59,423 nt of DNA from Rhypophila decipiens (lineage: Eukaryota; Ascomycota; Sordariomycetes; Sordariales; Naviculisporaceae), in NCBI GenBank assembly GCA_033297075.1, contig MU858266.1, forward strand, positions 1 to 59,423. The letters run 5' to 3'. The notes below the pieces were generated by a model. That model did no database searches and was not told where the DNA came from. It saw only the letters and a program-made list of their open reading frames with translations. The position numbers and the translations under genes are program-made. This document shows, piece by piece, positions 10,331 through 21,834 of the stretch (position 1 is the stretch's first letter; every line of letters begins with the position of its first letter).

Positions 10331-13300
10331 TCACTCATAGATCTTTTGCCAGCGGGGTAGAAGTTTCTCAAACTCGGAGATCACTTGAATGTAATATCTC
10401 CTTTGAAGCATGACATCCTTCATTGAGTATTCCCTGAGCCCCAGACCAAAGTCACAGTCCAAACAGATCCTGACAATCCTCCCGTAGACCGTTCCCATTT
10501 CGGTCCCGGCGAGATCCCTGACTGCCTGGAAGCCGTCTGCTGGATGAGCACCGTCTTGACTTTGCGTCCCTGCACGCTCGACGAGCGGTTCAATAGACAT
10601 TTCAAACTCCAGCTCCAGCAGCATGATTCCAAGGGCGAACAGGGTCATATTCTTGGCTCGCGGGTCGAGGTTTTGCAGTTTCCCCTTGGCCGCATTGCTG
10701 CCGGACTGAAGATTATGTTGATAGCAAAGGAAAGGAGTTTCAAGCGAGCGCTGCGACGAGGTTGGATCCCAGAATGAGACATTGCCGCTCGAAAACTGGC
10801 CCTCCTCCAGCCACGGCGTGGAGTGGTGGGTTAGCACCATGTCCGCAAGCGCTACAGCGAGCTTCATCTTCTCCACCTTGTTGGCAAAGGGAATACTACC
10901 AACATTTTGGACTCTCCAGGGGCAGGGGAGGCTGTGAAGAGTGTGTATTCGCGTTCCTGATTTGTCCAACCGTCGGAGCCGTAAAGAGAATGTAGCTGGA
11001 TCGACCGCCTCGATAACGGCTCCGGGCATGCCCACGCCACCGGAGTCGAGCGCAGAGCTCACAAATGCGCACAAAGGACCGATACTGGACGTGCTTGGGT
11101 TCGTTGTGGAGGGTTGTTGTTGTTGCTGTGTTGGTTGGAAGCTGGGAGTCTCGTCTTCGAATACGACCCTCCGCTCTTTTGGAGCAGCTGATCCTTCACC
11201 GTGGCGCCCCTGGAGCCGAATAGCGTGACTATTTTCGCGTGGCAAGCTATAGCCATAGCTGTTGGGAGAATATTTCGAGAGCCTTTCTGTGAATTTGCCT
11301 TCTGTATCTCTTACGCAGTCAACTTCCAAACAGATTGGTTCTTCGCACGACTTGGGTTCCGAATCAGTCACCACAAGCTCGAATAATAATCCATCCTCCA
11401 CGGACACACTTTTACTCCGGGTAGATAGTTTTATGTTCGCCGAGTGAGAAGAGTGCCGTTGGCACGACCAAAGAGACTGGCAGGCTGCTTGCAGCTCCTT
11501 CGACGCCATGTTCGCGTTTCTCACTTCGGCGAGCTTGGCCTCGGTGACGGTCACGTCATCCGGCTGAAATATGGTCTTCCCTAGTGTGCTGAGCTTGTTT
11601 CCTGCCAGGACTATGGTGTGCAACTCTAGGTTTCGTCCATGAATACCGGGGATAAGTGATTTTGCAACCCCAATGTTGCCTTCTCGGAATTCCGTGCGCA
11701 GCTTCGTCATTTGGTCTTCATAGTGAGACAGGGTCTTTTGTATATCGCTGGCGCGCGCCATACATGTCAAGGAAATGATATGTTTGTCAGTACATTGAAA
11801 ACCTTGTAGCATCTGCGTGGCCTCTCGGTCTATCGAGAAGACGAAGTTGTGAAGTATGGTCGTATCGTCCTGAAGAAGCGCTGAGGAGAGTAGCAGGTGA
11901 CATTGCGTTTGAAATAGGGTCCTTTGCGTGAGAAGTTGTTCCCTTAGTAAACTAACCGCTCTGGGCCTTCCTGTGGGTGGCTTTTCGACGTGGAGGACTT
12001 GATTGTACGCCGAGAGAATCAATGCAATCCGCACTATAATGGCTGTGCCACCGTGTAGCCGTGCCACATGCTCTGGCTCTGTTAGGTCAAGATCCCCCTA
12101 AAGGGAAGTGCGTATTCCCAGGGCTGACAGTGTCTTCCGACTTAGGGTCTACAGCGGTAGCTTTGTCTAAATAGTCAACTTGACCAGTTCCATGTTTTTG
12201 GACGAAAGATAGGATTGCGGACTTACTGTTGGTGTCTCCATGTCCCAAAAACAGTCTCCTTGCGCATTCTTCAATTTCTCTCGAGACTTCTGTGGTGTAC
12301 TGAATCGTCATAGACTGCATTAAAGGGAGCTTCTCAAAGTCGGACATCTCAATGCCAGAAGGCCCCTGAGCAACGGAAAACCGGAAATACCGTTGCTGCC
12401 GGCTGAGCTCGCGGCCTTGACCACCGTTTTGGAAGGCGATATGTTTGGCGTTTGCGTCAGTGGCGATCTTCGCAAGGGAGGCGAGGACGGCATGAAGCCT
12501 AGTTTTACTGGGATGGAATCCTCGCTGAACCGAGATGGCCGTGCCGAGGCTGACAAGGCATGCGACCTCCCTTCCGGGCCAGAGCGATCGTGCCTCATTC
12601 ATAGCTTCCTCGACGGGATTGTTTGCCCTGACGGCACCGTCGACAAAGGTAAAATCGCCCTTTTGAAAGGTGATCGGTTCGAAGAAGAGCGGCGCCGCGG
12701 TCGCGGCCCTAGCTGCCTCCCACAAAGAACAGTCATACTTGACTTGTCCTGGTGTCGTCGACTTGTAGGATCGCAGAAGCCTAACGTTCGACGAGTGCGC
12801 ATCTACTGCATAGACAAATCTTGAGGGGTTGATTAGTCTCAGCGGGACACTCCCATATAGTGTTTTTGGGTACCGCCCTGGGCCAGCGAGAAGCTTACAC
12901 CTTGCAATGGGGATCTTCGGATTCCACTAGCCGGGTCTCGGGGTCGAGACCCTTGTCAGATAGCAGGGAGCAGACGGCATCCTGAAGGTTTCGTCCTTGG
13001 AACCAAGTTCGATTCATCTCGGAGCCGAGGACCTTGAGCAGCGACATGTCGGACCACCATTTCTTCTTGAATATTTTTGGCGACAGTACTTTGTAGGCGT
13101 CAATGGAATCTTCTATGGACATGCGGAGCCTCCCAAGCAGGATGGCGATGAGTCTGCTTGGTCCCGTCAGAACGTACCTCTGCCAGGTGTGAGAACCGAG
13201 AATGAAAGAATACACTTACCCTCCCGTAGAAGTGCCGGCTATGAGATCGAAATACTCATACGGATGCACTTGCTGCCCAGTCTGGGACTCGATCGACTGG

Positions 13301-13401
13301 AATATGCTCTGGAGTAGTAGGAGCGATGTGAAGCCCTTCACTCCGCCACCATCCAGAGAGAGAATCCTCAAAGGCGGAGAGTTCAAAGTGTCCCCTGCCA
13401 T
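10331..13401 (-). CDS. Patatin-like phospholipase fused to a DUF7580-like (kinase-fold) region
   Basis: Four exons on the minus strand (13401-13220, 13153-12899, 12819-12227, 12078-10331) give about 925 residues; all phases agree. The patatin domain covers residues about 1-345: oxyanion loop DGGGVKG (17-23), nucleophile elbow GTSTGG (56-61) and catalytic Asp in VDGA (about 206). The Ser-Asp dyad is intact, so an active lipid acyl hydrolase is expected. A 148-base intron (donor GTAAGT at 12226, branch CTAAC) joins it to a C-terminal region with a helical start (TAIIVRIALILSAYNQ), then a DUF7580-like part with PWLEEG, VSFWDP and LFALGIMLLELEF. Such regions resemble protein kinases without catalytic motifs. 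A second in-frame acceptor 6 bases on gives 923 residues. Patatin is a known fungal NLR effector. Two separate genes are possible but would waste a perfect splice. Confidence 0.85.
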
Positions 13402-13781
13402 TTTATGCGGCGCGGGGATGATCAAATGATCGGGTTTGTTTGCCCTAAGGTAAGAAATATCGGGTCAAAAGGCTGATGATTCTTGCAAAGGAGCGGTTGA
13501 ATTTACATGACGCGCCGGAGGTACCAAGAAGCGGCCGCCGGCAGGTCGCGGGATGAAGCGTGAACCAGCCGTGGGATGATAATGTGCGGGGTAGACCACA
13601 ATCTCGGAGTGGATCGGAGGGTTGCCTGAAAAACGAGTGGGAGCATGGAAAGTTCGGGAAAATAGCATGAGCCTCCTTGCTGCCTCGGGATCCTGGCAGA
13701 CAATAGTTGTCGATCGTTAACGTCTTCTTTCAAACGCGTCCCACAGCTCCCCCGGCAATTGGTGTCAAAGATTACAGAGAG
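13402..13781. promoter_or_regulatory. Bidirectional promoter between the patatin and GTPase genes
   Basis: Only 380 bases separate the two divergent start codons (minus ATG at 13401, plus ATG at 13782). Both promoters must lie here or overlap, which predicts co-expression. No TATA box or known operator is evident; the region has no coding support. Confidence 0.6.
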
Positions 13782-16504
13782 ATGTCAGCTTTTGGTGTTG
13801 GTGGAGGCGCGAATGCTGGCACCGGAGACGGTGTTGCGGGGGACCTCTTCAGCTGTTGTGTGGAAGTACTCTGGCGGTTGATCCAATCCATGGCCTCACG
13901 GGTCCACTCCGGGAACAAAACCATACCAGCTCGTGATGGCACCGACAATACTCTACACCGTCATGATGATAACGAAATATCAATACGGAGATTAGAGCGG
14001 CTGAGGGGACAGTTCGGAAAGTTTTACTTCTGTGCCCAAGGGTTCCTAGACCACGACGGTGGACTTGACCGCATCCTCAGTATATCGTCTCCCTTGAAAT
14101 GGCGTGTTCTCTCGCTACTTGTCCACATCAGCAGGGTAGCTATGGCTCTTGACAAGCTAGGTTTGTTCTCTGTTCCCTCAAAAATGCCGTCTTCCCTGAA
14201 GGTCATCGGCTAAAGAACAGATAAAGATAACCATTCTCGGCCAGGGGGGGACAGCATTGCCCGAGACAGTAGAGTAATGAGGGAGCTAGAATCAGTCCAC
14301 GGGAGGTGTGCTTCACTGCTACTTGATCACGCTGAGACGAGTGGCTTCTCGGAACCAACAGTATTGGAGCAGGATCCCGGAGATTGGTTCGAGCTGGAGG
14401 AGGAATTCGATATCTATGTTCAGTGTTTGGTGGACCTCACGCCTTGTCTGGAGCATTCTGCCCCAGATCCGCAATTACTGGAGCCGTTTGTCGCTCCGCA
14501 TCAATTCTCGAGCAGTATTGGTCCTTTAGTTCAGTTGTGGTGCCGGCGCATCTTTGACATGTTCCCCGAGGTTGATATAACACTAGCAGAGCGTTTGGGA
14601 ATTTTGAATTGGAACCGTTTTGAGGAGCTTCTCAAATGGGCAGCTGAGCCGAGTAGGGAAAACTTGCCGCAGGATACCGAAAGCCATTTAACGAGTACAG
14701 TAACCAGCACTAGAGTTGGTCATACACTTTCAACCGGTAATGACAACACCACAGACACAGGACTGACCGAGCCGTCCGTTGCTCAGAGCGGGCTTCAGTT
14801 TGGGCTTGCAAAGGGCACAACCCAATATGAAGATCTGGAGACCATCTTCACGGCCAGCACTCGGCTTGCTACCCTTTTCAGGGTTCCTGATATACCGCCT
14901 GTACGTCATGATGGGAGTAGGATATGCACCATCTGCAGGAAAAAGCTGGAGTCCGCTGTCGACACACGCACAGCTTGGAAGTACGTGAAACCTCTGCCAA
15001 CGCTTCATCCCAAGACGATGTTGAACTCTAACCTGGTACATAAAGCCAGACGACATGTTTACCAGGACCTTGCACCTTATACGTGCACCATGGTTAGCTG
15101 TCCTGCCAGCGGGAGAGAGATGTTCAGCAATCGACGGGTATGGGTAGAGCACGAGTTTCAACAGCACCTAGCCGAACGAGTTTGGTCGTGTGGGTCTTGT
15201 TCGGCGAGGCTATCAACAAAAGAAGCATTTCTACAACACATTGAGAGACACCATCCAGAGTACACAATCCTCGAGAGCCAGATTGCCGCCAAAACATCCG
15301 AGAGCATGGGATGGCGGATGAAGCCCAACGTGTTTTGTCCGCTGTGTAAAATGAAACTCGACCCTTTGCTACATGTATACGCCAAGCATGTAGGAAGACA
15401 CCTGGAACAGATCGCTCTCATCGCCCTTCGCATTCACAATTCCGATGAGGCGCTGGAAGACGATGACGAATTTGAGGTATCGCAAAGCTCTGATAGTGGA
15501 ATAGATGAGGGCATAACTGCTGATGCATACTACGGTGAAGAGTCCATGGCGTCCAGGACACAGGAGATCCCACAGCCGACACCTACCCAGTCAACGAGTT
15601 GGCGGGACGTGGCGCGGCCTGCGCCTGACCAACACCCGGCTGTAAGTAGTACGAGGAACTTTGAGCACACCTCGCCCGGGGCTAGAAATCGGGATCGTGG
15701 GGTCCCGAAGCAGCGCAAGCTTGCTCTGGTGGGCTCCAGGTCCGTCGGTAAGTGTGAACTAGTATGGCTACTGAAGATAGTTGGTATGATCACTGACAGT
15801 CGATGGTAACATGGGTTCAGGCAAGTCTGACCTTGTAGTACGATTTGTGGATAATCAGTTCTTAGAATCATACTACCCTACGATTGAGAACACGTTCTCC
15901 AAGCAGATGAGAGTAGGCAAATCCACGTACGATGTAGAAATTGTCGATACCGCTGGCCAAGTAAGTCCAAACCTATTTGATTCTGAACTAAGGCGTCTCC
16001 ATAATATAGGATGAGTATTCTATTTTGAACTCTAAACATTATATTGGTATTCATGGCTGTATAATTGTTTACTCGGTCAAGTCTGCCTCGAGTTTCGAGA
16101 TGGCGCAGGTGATTTGCGATAAAATTCGCAACCACCTTGTACGTACAACCTTGCTACTTGTAACTTCCCCGTTCACACCCGATTTAAGCTCCGACCGATG
16201 TGTATTGAACGACCATGAAGGAGTAGCACGCTAACATCGCGTAATTACTCAACAGGGAACTGATAGTGTACCGACCGTCATTGTCGGTCATCACTCCGAG
16301 ACTCGTCCCGAAGAAAGACAGGTCACGTGGGAGGATGGACATAACCTATCTCTGAGGCTGAACTGTGGGTGGACCGAGGCGAGCAGCAGGAATGGCGATA
16401 ACGTGAGCAAGGCGTTCGAACTCCTCATACTTGAGATCGAAAAGCTTCAAAGTAGAGCCGAACTAGTTAGCCAGTCCGGCGGGGACAATTGCGCGGTCAT
16501 GTAA
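13782..16504 (+). CDS. acuF-like C2H2 zinc-finger protein fused to a Rheb-like small GTPase
   Basis: Exons 13782-14160, 14245-15747, 15821-15960, 16010-16138 and 16256-16504 give 799 residues; phases all agree. The N-terminal 600 residues match the fungal 'oxidoreductase acuF-like C2H2' type: helical part, then Cys/His groups CTICRKK (about 352), CTMVSC, CGSCSARL and CPLCKMKL...HVGRH (about 490). From about residue 620 the chain becomes a Ras-superfamily GTPase nearest Rheb: P-loop GSRSVGKS (split by an intron), switch I YYPTIENTF, switch II VDTAGQDEYSI and VYSVKSASSFE. The protein ends CAVM, a CaaX box as in Rheb, so prenylation is expected. The NKxD guanine motif is replaced by GHHSE and the SAK motif by TEASSR, so nucleotide specificity may be lost. 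Divergent to the patatin gene. Confidence 0.87.
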
Positions 16505-17207
16505 ATCCACACCGCCGACTTTGTAAGCATAATAGTACTGGCTCAACCACTTAGCACGACATTGAAGCCATGGGATTTCTTTATACCCCTTTCCATTGAT
16601 GCTTTTGTTTCCCACCCGTGAACAACTGTTCAACAGATTCCGCCAGGGGCAGGATCACTACAGTAATTACCAATCAAGTCCGCCCAGATCATGAACCACC
16701 CCGACCCACTGCAGATCAGCCTTCTTCGACTACCGGCACTTTGCCAGTTACATACACAACTTTATGCAAAGAAGGGGCAGCGACCAGTGCTGGAACTAGG
16801 ACCGACGGATTGTTGAGTTACATCCTGCAGGCAATCCTCTAATCTGTAAATATTTAACAAACTCCTGAGGTTCTCCAGACTATGGTACTACGTCTGAATG
16901 TGGATTGATATTGAGGATGGTTCGTGGACCTTACTTTTGCAAAAGAAAAACACAAACTATATTATGAATTAACAAACGGTTTGCACATCCAGCCGAAGAG
17001 CCTCTTCCTAACTTGAACAAGCTCCTTGCGCAACTCACAAACATATCATTACACCTCCCAAGTGGCAACACCAGACTCCATCCCAGAGCCAAACTCCACC
17101 AACACCTCACTGCCAGGACAGTTTCGACGGTCGCTCATCAGAACTACCTCGGACGTATAATGAGCAGTGACCAGTCCAGCTATCCATCAAAATCACCCGC
17201 CAGCTCG
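16505..17207. other. Intergenic region, 3' ends of convergent genes
   Basis: Holds the 3' UTRs of the GTPase gene and of the minus-strand secreted protein. No ORF or RNA gene supported. Confidence 0.5.
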
Positions 17208-19451
17208 TCAGTCCTTCTTCTCCTTCACCTTCTTCTCCTCACTTTTGAGGTGGCCATTCAACCACTGCCAAATGGTCTTGGAGACCCCGATAGTGAAATC
17301 AAAGTTGCCACCGTGTTTGAAATGCCCCAGGTACTGGGATTCGGGAGTCATTTCACCCGGGTCACTTCCATATGTCTTGCAATTTCCGTAGAAGCAAAAC
17401 TTGTACTCGCCGAAGTTCCAAAACCGGTCCCAAAGAGCCTTGATCTTGCCTGGCGGCACATACCCCGGCGTAGTATACTTGTCTTGTCTGCGTGTCAACT
17501 GCGCGCCGGTCGCCGTCTCGTCGTCGGCGTCGTTATTGTAAGCAGCCATCCGCGGATCCCAGTAGTTAATACGACGCAACACCACCGCCATATTAGCCAG
17601 CACCTTGCGGTTCCTTCTCGCCGTTGTTTTAAGTTCCTCCACTTCCATGTCTCTGCTCTCTTGAACCCACCTGTGGAGGCTGGCCCTGTCCGTCACGCCC
17701 TCGGGCATGTCCTCATCCTGAAAGGCCTCATCCTGAAAGGCCTCGTCGGGGATGGCGTCAATATGCTCCGGAGAGTAGTCGAGGACGTAATCGTCCACAA
17801 AGCTTTTTACCGACCGTGTAGGGAGGACGGCAAGGTCCTCCAAGCTCAGATATGACTGCACAAGCTGCAACTCTTTGGTCTCCCTCTCGTCCATGTCCGC
17901 ATCCGCATAGGGGGGCCATCTATCGTTCGCGGGCAGCTTCCTGAGACGCACCAACCACCCTCTTACCCACCAGAGGACACGCTCATCAGTCAGCTTATCA
18001 CGAGGCACAGGTCCCACGCCAGGCCAGTAAACCGTCACGTCGTCGTCGCCTTCGTCACCCCCAAGCAATGCGAGATCACCGGCGCCAACATCACGACGCC
18101 CGATCCTGTACCACTCATCCAGAGGACCAACACACGCAGTATAATCCACAAAGTACCCCGGCCGACTCTCAAACCCGCTGAAACTCACACGAGCACACTT
18201 GGGCAGGTAATCCAGGCTCGAGCCAAAAGGAATAAAGATGCCATCTCCGTCATCACTCACCCGAATCTGATCCGCAAAGTTGGACACCCCAGTCCCGCGG
18301 CAGACAGAATAATCCACCTCGGGGCCCATCCCAGCAACCCAGATATGATTGAGCCTAGCACAGGCAGGCACGTACTCGGGCCTCTTCCCGTAGTGAATGA
18401 CTTTATTCTCCGGACCACCAGCCTTGGACAAAAGACCATAGCAATTCGTAAAGTTAGCGACATACTTGCGCCGAGGCGGTCTCGGTTGCCAAGGTCCCGA
18501 GCGTCGTCCAATATGGACATTCGCACACTTTGGCAGTCGCAAATCATCTTTGGCCACCCAGGCGGGCAGAACAGCGTCACCGTTGAGATCATAAACCTCA
18601 GCACGATCCGAGTATATCATCTCGTTGTCGTTTTGTTCCTTGAAATACCGCTCGCACCGGCTCCAGTCGATAATGCGCTGTGGCTCGTGGAACACGCCGA
18701 GAAGGTCCCATTTCTTGGGTTTGGTGAAAGTCACGCAGGCACACTTGGGAAGAGTGGCATCGCGGAGATCGTTGGGGCAACGGATGGGGCAACGGATATA
18801 GTCGTCGTTCTCGGAATCGGAATCATTGCCCTCCTCTGGTACCACCCGGTCCCGACGGGCCAGCCCAAGAAGAGAAATGTCCTTTTCGTCGGCAGCGTCA
18901 GCCTCGTCAAAGGCCAAAAGGTCAGTCAACAAATCATCCAGCTCCTCCTGGTACTGAAGATCCCGTCTCTGGACATGTGCCTTTTCTCCATGTCCAAACC
19001 CTTTAAACCAATCCACAACCTTCTCAACCCAAGAATTCAGCTTCTTCGGCCTCCAATCCCCAACAGGCCCCTTACTCTCCTCATCCCAAGCCCCATAATA
19101 CTTCAAGATATTCTCCAACTTGCCCCGCTGACGTACAAGGGTATCAGACCCATACCCCTTGAAGTCATCATCACTATTGACCTTCCAAACAGGAAATGGT
19201 CGCGACCGCAGCGGGCCGTACTCGACCGACCAGGACGATCCAATCGGCTGCAAGGCGTGCCTGCCATCCTTGATTGAGCCGATAACCTTGGTTGCAACAG
19301 ACGCATCGTCGACTTGGGCAGGATCAGGTGTTGACTTGGTTGGCACGATGATGGGGATTCCACCTGTGGCGTCTAGAGGCGCGGCGATGACCAGAGGGGC
19401 GGCTACGAAGGCCAACGCCGCCGCCGAGGCGACGATACGGAGGAGGTGCAT
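17208..19451 (-). CDS. Secreted protein with four repeated Cys modules
   Basis: Intronless ORF of 747 residues from the ATG at 19451, which opens a signal peptide (MHLLRIVASAAALAFVAAP, cleavage near AAPLDA). The frame is open upstream to 19739, but that part lacks a signal-peptide start. The family is unknown to me. Residues about 235-440 hold four imperfect copies of a module of the form [LV]-P-x-C-A-x-[VL]...[DN]-[YWF]-[ST]-x-C: LPKCACVTF, LPKCANVHI, VPACARLNH and LPKCARVSF, each closed by an aromatic-Ser/Thr-x-Cys such as DWSRC, NFTNC, DYSVC or DYTAC. The paired Cys suggest one disulphide per module. The C-terminal third is acidic with helices, then a Cys/Trp-rich tail ending in Lys/Glu repeats. 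It could be an effector or cell-wall protein. Confidence 0.8.
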   Translation of the reverse strand: MHLLRIVASAAALAFVAAPLVIAAPLDATGGIPIIVPTKSTPDPAQVDDASVATKVIGSIKDGRHALQPIGSSWSVEYGPLRSRPFPVWKVNSDDDFKGYGSDTLVRQRGKLENILKYYGAWDEESKGPVGDWRPKKLNSWVEKVVDWFKGFGHGEKAHVQRRDLQYQEELDDLLTDLLAFDEADAADEKDISLLGLARRDRVVPEEGNDSDSENDDYIRCPIRCPNDLRDATLPKCACVTFTKPKKWDLLGVFHEPQRIIDWSRCERYFKEQNDNEMIYSDRAEVYDLNGDAVLPAWVAKDDLRLPKCANVHIGRRSGPWQPRPPRRKYVANFTNCYGLLSKAGGPENKVIHYGKRPEYVPACARLNHIWVAGMGPEVDYSVCRGTGVSNFADQIRVSDDGDGIFIPFGSSLDYLPKCARVSFSGFESRPGYFVDYTACVGPLDEWYRIGRRDVGAGDLALLGGDEGDDDVTVYWPGVGPVPRDKLTDERVLWWVRGWLVRLRKLPANDRWPPYADADMDERETKELQLVQSYLSLEDLAVLPTRSVKSFVDDYVLDYSPEHIDAIPDEAFQDEAFQDEDMPEGVTDRASLHRWVQESRDMEVEELKTTARRNRKVLANMAVVLRRINYWDPRMAAYNNDADDETATGAQLTRRQDKYTTPGYVPPGKIKALWDRFWNFGEYKFCFYGNCKTYGSDPGEMTPESQYLGHFKHGGNFDFTIGVSKTIWQWLNGHLKSEEKKVKEKKD

Positions 19452-20211
19452 GGAAGCTGCTCCTGGCTTCAGGGTGTGATGGGATCGAGGTAGACAGCAA
19501 GCAGGTTTGGGAAGGAAGAGTATGATGGGGGGAATCAGCAAGAAGAGTGATAACGACGGGATCCCAGGAGGGAAACGAGCCCGGGTATCGAACGAGAACT
19601 GGCAAAAGGAAGAAGAGAAAGAAACCCAGGACGAATCTGGGGACTGTCTGGGTTTTATAACATCACCAAAGACTTCCATTGCCCAGGAAGCTTCCAGAAA
19701 GAGCTGGCTAGTCACCGTGCTGAACCGCAAGATTTTCATGGCAACCGGTTAGCGCAAGCCATAACCCAATACGCCTTCGTTGAATGCCGGTACAGCCAAC
19801 GGGGAGAGAGATAATTCTGGTCTCTTGTCAGAACAAACGATGGGTTCGCCACTTAAGGTTGCCGGGCTGGCGCGATATCGAGTTCTCTTGCTCCAACATC
19901 ATGCACCTACCAGCTCGTGACTTTGAGGCGGCATATCCACTGTTTGGCAACTCAAGTGGATGGGCAACCACATGTAGCAATGCCAGTGACATGGACGTCA
20001 CAGTCAGATCGGAACATGGAGTGGCCCAACCAAGAAAAGGACAAAGGGATGAGCTGAGCGAACGAGTACTAAATGTAAGTGATAACGTGAATCTTTATAA
20101 ATAATGACGATGTCTACACTGTAAGGGCGTACCGTCAGTCCCTGCTCGTTGTAACAATACAAAGAAGCGAAAGTCCCCTCGGAACCGTGGTGCCCGGATG
20201 CTGTGGCGCCT
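19452..20211. other. Intergenic region
   Basis: Promoter of the minus-strand secreted protein (just right of 19451) and 3' flank of the aminopeptidase gene. Polypurine stretches at 19590-19640 lie in its presumed leader. No gene seen. Confidence 0.5.
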
Positions 20212-21834
20212 TTAACTTTCCGAAATGACCCTCTCCAGCTCAGCGGGGTCCTTGACAGCCGTGGTAAGGTTCACCGATCCGTCCTTTTTGATCACAAGGT
20301 TGTCCTCGATCCTGCATGGTAATTACAGTTAGCACTTTAAACACAGTTGAGCCGAACAAATAAACGTAAGACTTACCGAACCCCACCAACATCCCAATAC
20401 CTCTCCAGCACCGCCGAGTCAATGTACTTGGCCCTCTCCTGGTCCTTAAGGACTGGCTCAATGATGAACCGACAAAAGTAGATGCCCGGCTCGACAGTAA
20501 TAACACTGTTCTCCGGAAGTCGTCCCCTGACCCTCAGATACCTAAGCATCGGATCCGGATCTGCGTAGTTCGGGTTGCCGCCCGTGTCGTGAGTATCCAT
20601 GCCGAGGTAATGGCCCAGTCCATGCGGCATGAACGCAACACTCGTCCGACTCTGCAAAATCTCATCCTTGTCCCCCCTCAAGATGCCCAAGGCCAACAAG
20701 CCGTCAATCAGGATCTTGTGCGCCAAAAGGTGCACATCCTCCCAGAGAACACCCTCCTTCAAAACAGCAATACACTCATTCTGCATCTTCAGCACAATGT
20801 CATAAATCTCCCTGCTCTCCTTGGAAAACTTCCCGCTGATAGGGAACGTCCTCGTAATATCCGAAGCGTAGCAGTCCCACTCACACCCGGCGTCCAACAA
20901 AAGGTTCAGCTTCCCGTCCAAGGGCTCGTTATTCTTGACGTAGTGCAACGTCGCCGCCGACGTACCTGAAGCCACGATGCTATCATACGCCTGATTCCGT
21001 GCTCCCCTTCCAATGCACTGTCCCAAAAAGACCGCCTCCAGTTCCCTCTCATTCTTGGCATATTTAACCTTCTCCAGAACAGCCCGATGCGCAGCGCTGC
21101 TGATATTATTAGCCTTGCCAATCATGGCAATCTCGTAGTCATCCTTGACGGAGCGACAAGTCTCGATAGCCTCCCTCAACACCTTGAAATCTTTCTCGTC
21201 AAAGCCAAGAAATGTGATCTCATCAGGGATGGCATGGACCGCAAAGACAGTCGGATTTGTCTTGAGAGACGCGATGTGCGCCAGGCGAGCGTTGATGTCC
21301 ACCGGTTTGTATTCCACCTCATCGACGTCATATTTCGCTTTGGCCTGCTCCACGCTCATGGGCAGACCCGACCAAATCACCTCCTCCGGGTTTATCGGTG
21401 GGATGTAGAGTGTTGATTTGTCGGCGTCAATGTCGTGGACGAGGTACGAGTCGGCGAGGGGGCAACCGGTAAGGTAGTAGAAGAATCGGCGTTGGCTGGG
21501 AAACAAGGCATCATGGTTAGCGGCTCCGTCCGTCAGAAAGCTGAGGATGTTTTGCTATCACCTACCGGAAGGGCTCCTCCTGGTCGCAGTCCTCGTGTTT
21601 CTTGGTCGAGCGGCTCTGGAGGTAGAGGATCCCCGTGGCCCCGGGCACTTTGGAGCGGATGTAGTCCACGACGCGCCGGGCGTGTTGCTTTGCCGGGTAC
21701 TTGCCCTGGAGGACCGTGTCGTAATCCATTTTCACTTGTAGTGCATGCGATAAGCTGAACAATCGGCGTTGTGGTGGTCGAATAGTTTGTGATACTGCGA
21801 ATCTTGTAAGAAATAAAAGACGTGAGGATTGCAT
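20212..21834 (-). CDS. pepP: Xaa-Pro aminopeptidase P-like metallopeptidase (M24B)
   Basis: Three exons (21834-21566, 21495-20377, 20311-20212) give 495 residues. The enzyme removes N-terminal residues next to proline and uses two Mn/Co ions. Metal ligands are visible in order: DAGCEWD and SDITRTF (two Asp), HGLGHYLG (His), TVEPGIYF (Glu) and GGVRIEDN (Glu, formed across the last intron). The conserved fungal pepP start [14 protein letters not shown] lies at 21729. The ATG at 21834 adds 35 residues rich in Arg, Ser and Leu that could be a mitochondrial presequence, so two isoforms by start choice are possible. Introns have GTAGGT and GTAAGT donors. Confidence 0.93.

Noticed and set aside
12060..12100. 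Separate genes for the patatin and DUF7580 parts, with a GTG start at 12067
   Set aside because: No ATG start exists for the second part, and a canonical intron joins both in phase.
18345..19277. Plus-strand ORF of 310 codons
   Set aside because: Antisense to the secreted Cys-module protein; no family resemblance.
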